From an uncultured Bacilli bacterium (GTDB lineage: Bacteria > Bacillota_I > Bacilli_A > RF39 > UBA660), in NCBI GenBank assembly GCA_934122215.1, contig CAKOWF010000041.1, positions 1-9,207 of the forward strand: a stretch of DNA of 9,207 nucleotides, given 5' to 3'. A model generated the notes under the pieces. The model was not told where the DNA came from. It did no database searches and saw nothing but the letters and a program-made list of their open reading frames with translations. How positions within the stretch are numbered: the stretch's first letter is position 1; every line of letters begins with the position of its first letter. The translations under genes and the position numbers were made by a program. This document shows, in pieces, positions 1 through 3,918 of the stretch.

Positions 1-27
1 AATTGATTAAGGTTTTTAATTTCATAA

Positions 28-49
28 TGGCGGAGACGGAGGGATTTGA
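28..49 (-). other. Probable attL core: 3' end of a tRNA-Ser gene
   Basis: Read on the minus strand, this is the last 22 nt of a tRNA: T-loop TCAAAT, T-stem strand CCCTC, acceptor strand CGTCTCC, discriminator G73 and encoded CCA. G73 with a GGAGACG/CGTCTCC acceptor fits bacterial tRNA-Ser. Identity breaks at T54, where the minus strand has A, and no D-arm, anticodon arm or variable arm follows, so only the 3' end is present. It sits 60 bp from the 3' end of a tyrosine integrase gene, the usual arrangement for a prophage integrated in a tRNA 3' end. If integrated, bases 1-27 are host flank and the intact tRNA-Ser lies beyond the far prophage end on the same strand. An unintegrated phage (attP) cannot be excluded. 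Confidence 0.75.
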
Positions 50-108
50 TAATTTAAATTAAAATAGGTAATTTTCCCTTTATTTTATTACTATAATTAC
101 ATTTATAA

Positions 109-1308
109 TTATTTTTGGTCTTGTTTTTGGTCTTGATTTTTATATTTTTCAATTAAATTCAATCCATTAATATAATCACTATTTAGAAGATGAATATAAG
201 TACTCATTGTTTCTTTTATACTAGAGTGTCTAAGAATATTAGATATTACTTGAATAGGAATTCCAATTGACAGCAACCAAGTTGCACAACTATGTCTAAA
301 ATCATGTATTCTAATGTGTTTATTAATATTTGCTAATTTAAAATATTTATCTCTTGCATTTCTTAATGAATGTTCCGATATTGGTCGTTCGCCGCCAAAG
401 ATATACCAGTTATCATTAAAATTTTTTTCTTTTTTTAAAATTTCTATCATTTTATAAATTTTCGAATTCAATTTATCATCTAAATCAATAGGGGCTTTAG
501 AAGCAACAGTTTTTGGCTCTTTTAATATGTTATTTTTAGACATCGTATGATTAACCATTAATTGTTTTTTTAAATAACTAAAGTCACATACTCTAAAAGC
601 TCTTATTTCGCCAATTCGTGGTCCTCTTGAAAATGCTAAATCAAAAAAAGTATTATATTTTAAATCATTTTCACTGCATTTTTCCAATCGACAATATTCT
701 TCATAGTTTATAACTTCATATCTTTTTGTATTTTTACTCATTTTTATTTCTTTTGGTGTGCCTATTTTGCCAACTCTTCTAGCAAAATTTTCTTTACAAT
801 AGTTTTCTAAAATTGCATAATCTAGCATCATACATATTTCATTATGAATTCGATTTAGATATGATATTGAATAATTTTGATATTTATTTTTACTTTTTAA
901 ATATTTTTTATTTTTCATTTCGATTTGCCAATTTGAATATATTTTTTTTGTTATTGAATTAACATATTCATTTGGGTAAGTTTTAACTTGATGAGTTTTA
1001 TCAATACAACAGAAATGTTCTAACCTAGATTTTTTTGCATTTAAGCTCTCTTTATCTATTTTTTCTATTAGACTATCTAAATATTTTGTCATTAAATTAG
1101 ATAATGTTATACTTTTATTATAAATTTGAATAACATCCTTTTTTAACAATATTTCGTGATATATTGCATTTTCTTTACCATCTCTTCCAATCCACAATTT
1201 ATTATGTCTTGTAATTTGCTTTTTATGACCTAAATCATCAGTTATATAAGCCCTTATATACCAACGCTTTTGTCCATTAACCAGTTCTTTTTCTGCATAT
1301 ACTGGCAT
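109..1308 (-). CDS. int: Tyrosine recombinase, phage integrase
   Basis: This site-specific recombinase would integrate the element at the neighbouring tRNA-Ser 3' end and, with an excision factor, remove it. The 399-aa length is normal for a three-domain phage or ICE integrase. Residues 1-60 resemble an arm-type DNA-binding domain (RWYIRAYITDDLGHKKQ), about 68-185 form the helical core-binding domain, and 200-385 the catalytic domain. Catalytic residues visible are R231 (SRGPRIGE), K266 (EPKTVAS), H335 and R338 (HDFRHS), H361 (LRHSS) and nucleophile Y371 (STYIHL), so it appears complete. The start is supported by AAGGAGG at 1323-1317, 8 nt upstream, and by a dedicated promoter. The C-terminus ends in a duplicated QDQK encoded by a tandem DNA repeat. 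No excisionase gene is recognised in the window. Confidence 0.96.
   Translation of the reverse strand: MPVYAEKELVNGQKRWYIRAYITDDLGHKKQITRHNKLWIGRDGKENAIYHEILLKKDVIQIYNKSITLSNLMTKYLDSLIEKIDKESLNAKKSRLEHFCCIDKTHQVKTYPNEYVNSITKKIYSNWQIEMKNKKYLKSKNKYQNYSISYLNRIHNEICMMLDYAILENYCKENFARRVGKIGTPKEIKMSKNTKRYEVINYEEYCRLEKCSENDLKYNTFFDLAFSRGPRIGEIRAFRVCDFSYLKKQLMVNHTMSKNNILKEPKTVASKAPIDLDDKLNSKIYKMIEILKKEKNFNDNWYIFGGERPISEHSLRNARDKYFKLANINKHIRIHDFRHSCATWLLSIGIPIQVISNILRHSSIKETMSTYIHLLNSDYINGLNLIEKYKNQDQKQDQK
112..135. repeat. Tandem 12-bp direct repeat, possible integrase arm sites
   Basis: TTTTTGGTCTTG occurs twice back to back (112-123 and 124-135), directly upstream of the integrase stop codon as read on the plus strand. 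It encodes QDQKQDQK at the integrase C-terminus. Short direct repeats 60-100 bp from the att core are typical arm-type sites for this integrase class, and the encoded tail is low-complexity, so the constraint may lie on the DNA rather than the protein. The role is inferred; slippage expansion is the alternative. Confidence 0.5.
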
Positions 1309-1326
1309 ATTCTATTCCTCCTTCTG

Positions 1327-1352
1327 AATAGATACCTAATAATATATCTATT
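1327..1352. repeat. Inverted repeat over the int -10 region
   Basis: AATAGATA (1327-1334) and TATCTATT (1345-1352) are perfect 8-bp inverted arms separated by 10 bp. The -10 hexamer of the integrase promoter (1344-1339) lies between them and the right arm adjoins it. The placement suits an operator for integrase autoregulation or for an excision factor; it could instead form a small hairpin near the 5' end of the int mRNA. Confidence 0.45.
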
Positions 1353-1367
1353 TTATTTTTTTGTCAA
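1339..1367 (-). promoter_or_regulatory. Promoter of int (TTGACA-17-TATTAT)
   Basis: On the minus strand, TTGACA (1367-1362) is followed after exactly 17 nt by TATTAT (1344-1339), a near-consensus sigma-A promoter. Transcription would begin near 1332, about 24 nt before the integrase start codon and just upstream of AAGGAGG (1323-1317). The integrase thus has its own transcription unit. Confidence 0.8.
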
Positions 1368-1373
1368 ATTGCC

Positions 1374-1398
1374 GAACAAATGTTTACTAAAAAGAACA
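1374..1398. promoter_or_regulatory. Composite operator-like repeat, copy A
   Basis: Two GAACA elements (1374-1378 and 1394-1398), exactly 20 bp apart, flank a TTTACTA motif (1383-1389). The same arrangement, with the central motif inverted, occurs at 2116-2140 by the early promoter; the two 25-bp segments share about 18 positions. Copy A covers the -35 of the plus-strand promoter at 1383-1411 and adjoins the -35 of the int promoter. The phage repressor or the Cro-like protein is the likely ligand (inference). Confidence 0.5.
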
Positions 1399-1411
1399 TT
1401 TATTGTATAAT
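1383..1411 (+). promoter_or_regulatory. Promoter for the micro-ORF pair (TTTACT-17-TATAAT)
   Basis: TTTACT (1383-1388) is followed after 17 nt by a perfect TATAAT (1406-1411), predicting a start near 1418. The transcript would carry an approximately 80-nt leader and then the two overlapping small ORFs at 1501 and 1578, ending at the terminator at 1658-1689. Its -35 lies inside operator-like copy A, so it should be repressible by whatever binds there. It diverges from the int promoter, with the two -35 boxes only about 15 bp apart. Confidence 0.6.
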
Positions 1412-1414
1412 TAT

Positions 1415-1479
1415 ATTACCAATAAAATTACTCTTAAATCACTGGCGTTTTTTGGTAATTTTTTCCAATGATTGGAAAA
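1415..1479 (+). promoter_or_regulatory. Structured leader: long-loop stem and 19-bp palindrome
   Basis: ATTACCAA (1415-1422) pairs with TTGGTAAT (1452-1459), and a run of six T follows, giving a weak terminator-like element with a 29-nt loop. A perfect palindrome, TTTTCCAATGATTGGAAAA (1461-1479), comes directly after. The TTGG of the first stem and the TTGG of the palindrome can both pair with the same CCAA (1464-1467), so two exclusive folds are possible. It may be an attenuator, an operator (the palindrome is symmetric at DNA level), or both. No known riboswitch class is recognised. Confidence 0.35.
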
Positions 1480-1500
1480 TTATGGAAAGAAGGGGTATAT

Positions 1501-1581
1501 ATGATGTATAATATTATTGTAGTAAATTGTATGAAGTATGTTGTATGTTGTAAAATCAGAATAAATAGGAGAGCAGTATGA
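1501..1581 (+). CDS. 26-aa cysteine-containing micropeptide
   Basis: This ORF starts ATGATG (M1 or M2) and runs to TGA at 1579-1581, giving 26 residues. GAAGGGG (1489-1495) sits 5 nt upstream, a good ribosome binding site. The peptide is hydrophobic in its first two thirds (YNIIVVNCMKYVVCC), with Cys10, Cys16 and Cys17, and ends in a basic tail (KIRINRRAV). Its stop overlaps the start of the next small ORF as ATGA, the hallmark of translational coupling. I do not recognise a family. It could be a membrane-associated or signalling micropeptide, or merely an upstream ORF controlling translation of the next frame. It was judged real from the paired ribosome binding sites and the overlap, not from homology. 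Confidence 0.4.
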   Translation: MMYNIIVVNCMKYVVCCKIRINRRAV

Positions 1582-1670
1582 CACTAATAAAATTATACAA
1601 AGTGCTACAAGATGATTTGCTTGATGTATTTGTTGAATATATTAAAGCAAAAGAAAAGGCACTAAATTAA
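1578..1670 (+). CDS. 30-aa small phage protein, convergent with the repressor
   Basis: The ORF begins MTLIKLYKVLQDD and ends IKAKEKALN. AGGAG (1567-1571) lies 6 nt upstream of the ATG. The predicted protein is amphipathic, acidic in the middle (QDDLLDVFVEY) and basic at the end, consistent with one or two short helices. Its start overlaps the stop of the preceding micro-ORF by ATGA. Its last codons and stop form the left arm of the terminator shared with the repressor gene, and the two genes overlap tail to tail by 4 nt. Transcription through it would run against the repressor gene, so it may belong to the lysogeny switch, for example as an antirepressor or excision-related peptide. That is inference; no family is recognised. 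Confidence 0.5.
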   Translation: MTLIKLYKVLQDDLLDVFVEYIKAKEKALN

Positions 1671-1689
1671 TTAGTGTCTTTATTTTTTT
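1658..1689. terminator. Bidirectional intrinsic terminator
   Basis: GGCACTAA (1658-1665) pairs with TTAGTGTC (1671-1678), 8 bp with one G-U, across loop ATTAA. On the plus strand a T-rich tract follows (1679-1689), ending the micro-ORF transcript. On the minus strand TTTTCTTTT follows, ending the repressor transcript. The stop codons of both convergent genes lie in the loop. Confidence 0.8.
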
Positions 1690-2023
1690 CTTTTAACATT
1701 GCAACTATCTGCATTGCTTTTTTAAAATCTTCTTTTGACATATCATCAATGTTATAATCCCACATACCAGCTTCTTTTAAAGCGATTTTTAATTTTTCTA
1801 TTTTATCTACATCATCTTGAGTAAAATTTAGTAAATAATCTATTGTAACGCCAAAATATTGAGCAATTTTAGTAAGCATATCAAAAGTTGGGGTTGCTTT
1901 TCCAGTTTCCCAATTCGATATAGAACTCTTTCTTACTTCAAGAATTTCACTTAACTCCTCTTGACTTAGCTTTTTAAAAATTCTTAATTCTTTTAATTTA
2001 TCTCCAAACAGATGAATCACCAT
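1667..2023 (-). CDS. CI-like XRE-family repressor, short form
   Basis: This is the likely prophage repressor. An HTH_3 domain covers residues about 6-65: the helix-turn-helix is around 19-40 (LSQEELSEILEVRKSSISNWETGK truncated here to its key features: QEELSE turn and SSISNWE recognition helix), followed by PTFDMLTKIAQYFGVTIDYL. A short helical tail (about 70-115) follows. There is no S24/LexA-type peptidase domain, so RecA-stimulated self-cleavage is not expected, and no ImmA-like protease gene is seen. Start choice is uncertain: ATG at 2023 has AAAGG almost touching it, whereas AAGGATGGTGAT (2027-2016) would be a strong ribosome binding site for the in-frame CTG at 2011 (product MFGDKLKELR...), the usual N-terminus of this family. 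It is divergent from the early operon and ends in a terminator shared with the micro-ORFs. Confidence 0.9.
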   Translation of the reverse strand: MVIHLFGDKLKELRIFKKLSQEELSEILEVRKSSISNWETGKATPTFDMLTKIAQYFGVTIDYLLNFTQDDVDKIEKLKIALKEAGMWDYNIDDMSKEDFKKAMQIVAMLKEKNKDTN

Positions 2024-2036
2024 CCTTTAATTTTTT

Positions 2037-2056
2037 ATATATACTTTAGTATATAT
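2037..2056. repeat. 20-bp palindrome at the repressor transcription start
   Basis: ATATATAC (2037-2044) and GTATATAT (2049-2056) are perfect inverted arms around TTTA. The palindrome spans the expected start of the repressor transcript (near 2052), so it could be an autoregulatory operator or a 5' hairpin in that mRNA. It is AT-rich, so chance is not negligible. Confidence 0.45.
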
Positions 2057-2058
2057 AA

Positions 2059-2067
2059 ATTATATCA
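2059..2067 (-). promoter_or_regulatory. Extended -10 promoter of the repressor gene
   Basis: On the minus strand TG-A-TATAAT (2067-2059) is a perfect extended -10 element. No good -35 is present at 16-18 nt (AGTAAA-like), which an extended -10 can tolerate. The predicted start is near 2052, about 30-40 nt upstream of the repressor start codon. The weak -35 lies close to the TTTACTAT motif at 2081-2088, consistent with autoregulation. Confidence 0.55.
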
Positions 2068-2080
2068 TAATTTTAGTTAT

Positions 2081-2168
2081 TTTACTATTGAAAAATATAT
2101 AAAAGGTAAAAATATGAACAAAATAGTAAAAAAATGAACAGAATATATTGACTTGTTCATTTTACTAT
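2081..2168. promoter_or_regulatory. Operator region with two interleaved repeat families
   Basis: Family 1 is TGAACA: 2115-2120, 2135-2140, and inverted at 2154-2159. The second and third copies extend to a perfect 10-bp inverted repeat (AAAATGAACA 2131-2140, TGTTCATTTT 2154-2163) that encloses the -35 of the early promoter. Family 2 is TTTACTAT: 2081-2088, inverted at 2123-2130, and 2161-2168 within the early promoter spacer. Together they form the OR-like region between the divergent repressor and early transcripts. Segment 2116-2140 matches the composite repeat at 1374-1398. Binding by the repressor and Cro-like protein is inferred. Confidence 0.65.
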
Positions 2169-2176
2169 GTTATTAT
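2148..2176 (+). promoter_or_regulatory. Early rightward promoter (TTGACT-17-TATTAT)
   Basis: TTGACT (2148-2153), a 17-nt spacer and TATTAT (2171-2176) with an upstream TGT extension make a strong promoter, with a start near 2183. Operator repeats enclose the -35 and fill the spacer, so it should be repressed in the lysogen. It is the only convincing plus-strand promoter upstream of the replication operon, yet the first gene starts 400 nt further on. Confidence 0.8.
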
Positions 2177-2234
2177 GTGTATGTAAGGTAGCAAGAGAAG
2201 ATATCTTACAAGTGATAAGCGGTGCTAATAGTAC

Positions 2235-2277
2235 AAAAAAAGAATAGGTTCAGACCTGAGAAATTTGAAACCTATCC
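2235..2277 (-). terminator. Minus-strand terminator of the antisense RNA
   Basis: On the minus strand, GGATAGGTT (2277-2269) pairs with AACCTATTC (2250-2242), 9 bp with one G-U, and is followed directly by a tract of seven T (2241-2235). This is a good intrinsic terminator facing away from any minus-strand coding gene, which argues for a discrete short transcript from the promoter at 2527-2499. Confidence 0.65.
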
Positions 2278-2492
2278 TAATAAACGAGTGAGAAATTATT
2301 CTCGAGAAATATTAATTTTCACAAGAGCAACATCTCTAATAGAAATATTTTCATTTCTTTTGAATAATAACTCTAATAGTAGAGTAATCAATATCGATCA
2401 CTTCGTTCCTAGAACGACACAAGTTTTTTTCTTAGTGCTACTGTACTACTTATCACAAATGTATGCATAAGACAACACCTATGACAAGTAGC
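2235..2492 (-). ncRNA. Candidate antisense RNA to the early leader, ~255 nt
   Basis: A near-consensus minus-strand promoter (2527-2499) and a minus-strand intrinsic terminator (2277-2235) bracket this stretch, which has no sizeable minus-strand ORF with a ribosome binding site. The RNA would be fully complementary to most of the early leader and share its hairpins (for example AGTAGCAC closing on the 5' end, and the six-bp stem with a four-base loop at 2385-2370). Transcription-attenuating antisense RNAs of Gram-positive plasmids (pIP501 RNAIII, pT181) and the P4 phage immunity RNA are functional precedents. By analogy it could control readthrough into the replication genes. This assignment is inference from layout. 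Confidence 0.5.
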
Positions 2493-2498
2493 ACATTA

Positions 2499-2527
2499 AT
2501 TGTACTACAAACACCTTGAAAAGTCAA
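2499..2527 (-). promoter_or_regulatory. Antisense promoter (TTGACT-17-TACAAT)
   Basis: On the minus strand TTGACT (2527-2522) and TACAAT (2504-2499) are separated by exactly 17 nt. The start is predicted near 2492. The promoter is embedded in the plus-strand terminator hairpin: its -35 is in the loop region and its spacer includes the left arm. Sense and antisense transcription should therefore interfere. Confidence 0.65.
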
Positions 2528-2556
2528 TAATTCGTTGATAATTAGGTGTTTTTCTT
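2509..2556 (+). terminator. Intrinsic terminator before the early operon
   Basis: AAACACCT (2509-2516) pairs with AGGTGTTT (2544-2551), with an inner TCAA/TTGA pair and a T-rich tract (2547-2556). A second copy of the left arm, AACACCT (2474-2480), could pair with the same right arm in an alternative fold. It lies between the early promoter and the first gene without a good promoter after it, so readthrough must be conditional or partial. Confidence 0.7.
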
Positions 2557-2585
2557 ATACCAAAATTTAATAGAAAGGAGAATAT

Positions 2586-2837
2586 ATGCAACAAATAAGA
2601 ACAATTGATAAACAATTCTATCGTGAATTTGGAAAACAAATGCGAAAAATTAGAGAACATCGTGGAATTACATTAAAAGAACTTTCTCAAGAGACTGGAT
2701 TATCTAGACCTTTGTTAGATCATTATGAATTGGGTTGTAACAAAATAAAGCCATCTAATTGGGAGAAAATAAGCTCTGCATTAAATATTAGTTCGAGTAT
2801 AAAAATTGATGTTACATTAGGTTATTTAGATGTTTGA
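2586..2837 (+). CDS. Cro-like XRE-family HTH protein
   Basis: This 83-aa DNA-binding protein is the first gene of the early operon. The helix-turn-helix lies around residues 29-50 (TLKELSQETGLSRPLLDHYELG), within FGKQMRKIREHRG and KPSNWEKISSALNI. The chain ends after the HTH domain with a short strand-like tail (SIKIDVTLGYLDV). GGAG (2577-2580) is 5 nt before the ATG. By position opposite the repressor it is the probable Cro counterpart, but Cro in such phages normally lies directly downstream of the early promoter, whereas here a 400-nt leader and a terminator intervene. An activator or second repressor role is possible. It overlaps the next gene by 8 nt. Confidence 0.88.
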   Translation: MQQIRTIDKQFYREFGKQMRKIREHRGITLKELSQETGLSRPLLDHYELGCNKIKPSNWEKISSALNISSSIKIDVTLGYLDV

Positions 2838-3096
2838 TACAGAAGATTTACCAAGCTATATTTCTGGATATGAACAATATCTTGATGAAATAGAAAAAGC
2901 AAATAATTATGAAGAACCATATGATTATGCAGATGAATATTATGAAGAATTTATTTTAAGAAAGGAGTTAGAAAATATGCGAAAAATTATTAATCCAAAA
3001 AATATGAATTTAACTTTTGAAGATTTATTTTATTTAGAAGATTATATTTGGAAAGGTGATAAATTAATTCCTGCAGAAATGATTGAAGGTGAGTAA
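2830..3096 (+). CDS. Acidic hypothetical early protein with internal start
   Basis: This 88-aa protein of unknown function overlaps the end of the Cro-like gene (ATGTTTGA) and abuts the initiator gene. The N-terminal 49 residues are strongly acidic and tyrosine-rich (YEEPYDYADEYYEE). The C-terminal half is less charged (NLTFEDLFYLEDYIWKGDKL). A strong internal ribosome binding site, AAAGGAG (2961-2967), precedes an in-frame ATG at 2977 (codon 50), so a separate 39-aa product is likely. The acidic half could be a DNA-mimic or adaptor, but nothing proves that. Confidence 0.75.
   Translation: MFDTEDLPSYISGYEQYLDEIEKANNYEEPYDYADEYYEEFILRKELENMRKIINPKNMNLTFEDLFYLEDYIWKGDKLIPAEMIEGE
2961..2979 (+). 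promoter_or_regulatory. Internal ribosome binding site and start in the acidic gene
   Basis: AAAGGAG (2961-2967) lies 9 nt before an in-frame ATG (2977-2979). It is a better site than that of the upstream start at 2830, which depends on coupling to the Cro-like gene. It would yield a 39-aa protein beginning MRKIINPKNM. The annotated gene may thus be two products of one frame, or the real start may be here. Confidence 0.55.
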
Positions 3097-3918
3097 ATGG
3101 AAAATTTACAACTAATAGATATTGCAGAAGACTTACTAATTTTAAACAGAAATACAATAGAAAACTTATTTAAATTAGAAAACTGTACAGATTGCGTTGC
3201 ATTATATTTATTTTATTATAAGTTAGCTAAATGGCAAAAAACTGATACAGTGAAGGCAAATGACAGTTATGTTCAAAAAAGTTTGAAGTGGGGAAGAAAT
3301 AAAATATTAAATACAAAACAAGCATTAAAAGATAACGGACTTATTGAAATAGTACAACGTAGAAATGATGGAAAAATAGATGGATGGTTTATAAAACTTC
3401 ATTATATCATTTCAAAAAAGGAACAAGAAGAAATTATTATTGAGCAAGAAGTCTCCAAGCAAGAAGTCTCAAAATCTACTTGTGGTTTTGAAGAAACAAA
3501 TGCTTTAAGAAATAATATTAAATGCTTAAAGAAAGAAATAGAAATGCTTAAAGAAGAAAATAATAAACTTAACAGTTTATTAAAAGAAAGTGAAAATTCA
3601 TCTAATTTAGAAGTTTACAAAGAAATTGTTGGCTATATGAATGTAGTAAACGAACATCATAGATTTAATGTTAAAATTCCATTTTTTTACAAATATCAAT
3701 CTAAAGCAACTCAAAAATTAATTAATGCTAGATTAAGAGAAGGATATAATATCGAAGAATTTAAAGATGTCATTTGGTGGGGATATAAAAAGTTTGTAGA
3801 AAATGAATTTACAACTCAAAATGGTGAATCTAGTTATAAATATTTTAGACCATCAACATTGTTTTCATCAGAACATTTTGAAGCTTACTTGAATGAATAT
3901 AGAGCAAACACACAATAA
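3097..3918 (+). CDS. Phage replication initiator (winged helix, Phg_2220_C type)
   Basis: This 273-aa protein probably recognises the phage origin and recruits the helicase encoded next. Residues 32-103 form a winged-helix domain (VALYLFYYKLAKWQ, then SLKWGRNKILNTKQALKDNGLIEIVQR, then a wing IDGWFIKLHYI). Residues 133-168 form a charged coiled coil (CLKKEIEMLKEENNKLNSLL). Residues 172-267 match the conserved phage C-terminal domain found in replisome organisers (YKEIVGYMNVVN, LINARLREGYNIEEFKDVI, YFRPSTLF, FEAYLN). The linker has a duplicated QEVSK encoded by a near-perfect tandem 15-bp repeat. AAGGTGAG precedes the ATG, which directly follows the previous stop. Its end overlaps the helicase gene by 26 nt. 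Confidence 0.88.
   Translation: MENLQLIDIAEDLLILNRNTIENLFKLENCTDCVALYLFYYKLAKWQKTDTVKANDSYVQKSLKWGRNKILNTKQALKDNGLIEIVQRRNDGKIDGWFIKLHYIISKKEQEEIIIEQEVSKQEVSKSTCGFEETNALRNNIKCLKKEIEMLKEENNKLNSLLKESENSSNLEVYKEIVGYMNVVNEHHRFNVKIPFFYKYQSKATQKLINARLREGYNIEEFKDVIWWGYKKFVENEFTTQNGESSYKYFRPSTLFSSEHFEAYLNEYRANTQ
3444..3473. repeat. Tandem 15-bp repeat inside the initiator gene, possible origin iteron
   Basis: GCAAGAAGTCTCCAA (3444-3458) is followed immediately by GCAAGAAGTCTCAAA (3459-3473), 14 of 15 identical. It falls in the linker between the DNA-binding and C-terminal domains, where the protein sequence (QEVSKQEVSK) looks unconstrained, and AT-rich DNA follows. Several temperate phages (lambda O, lactococcal replisome organisers) carry their origin iterons inside the initiator gene. 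Two copies are few for an origin, so this is tentative. Confidence 0.4.

Larger units (their letters stand above)
2183..2556 (+). ncRNA. Long structured leader of the early operon
   Basis: No convincing gene lies here. Inverted repeats, in order: GTAAGGTA/TATCTTAC (2183-2190/2202-2209, one G-U); a long-range stem GTGATAAG/CTTATCAC (2212-2219/2449-2456) continued by TAGTAC/GTACTA (2229-2234/2443-2448), enclosing about 200 nt; ATAGGTT/AACCTAT (2244-2250/2269-2275); GAGAA/TTCTC (2290-2294/2299-2303); AGAG/CTCT (2324-2327/2334-2337); ACTCTA/TAGAGT with a four-base loop (2370-2375/2380-2385); TCGTTC/GAACGA (2403-2408/2412-2417). GTGCTACT (2435-2442) can instead pair with AGTAGCAC (2487-2494), a mutually exclusive fold. 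It ends at a terminator ahead of the Cro-like gene. It may be an attenuated leader or a free RNA. No Rfam family is recognised. Confidence 0.55.

Noticed and set aside
28..108. Complete tRNA gene at the left edge
   Set aside because: Only T-loop to CCA matches; sequence further along the minus strand cannot form the T-stem 5' strand, variable arm, anticodon arm or D-arm.
2306..2430. Short minus-strand frames in the antisense stretch (for example ...NEVIDIDYSTIRVIIQKK)
   Set aside because: Only about 20-30 codons, without a credible start and ribosome binding site; no recognisable family. Not reported as a transposase or peptide remnant.
2222..2470. Plus-strand open frame of 82 codons starting at GTG
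   Set aside because: No ribosome binding site before the GTG, low-complexity composition and codon use unlike neighbours, and it coincides with a run of inverted repeats. The stretch is better explained as a structured leader with an antisense RNA.
2516..2544. Weak plus-strand promoter TTGAAA with TAATTA inside the terminator
   Set aside because: The -10 matches the consensus poorly and lies in the terminator stem, so it is unlikely to drive the Cro-like gene; kept in mind as a possible objection to the attenuation model.
2183..2556. CRISPR array, tracrRNA or retron RNA
   Set aside because: The repeats are inverted pairs of different sequence, not regularly spaced direct repeats, and no Cas or reverse transcriptase gene is present.
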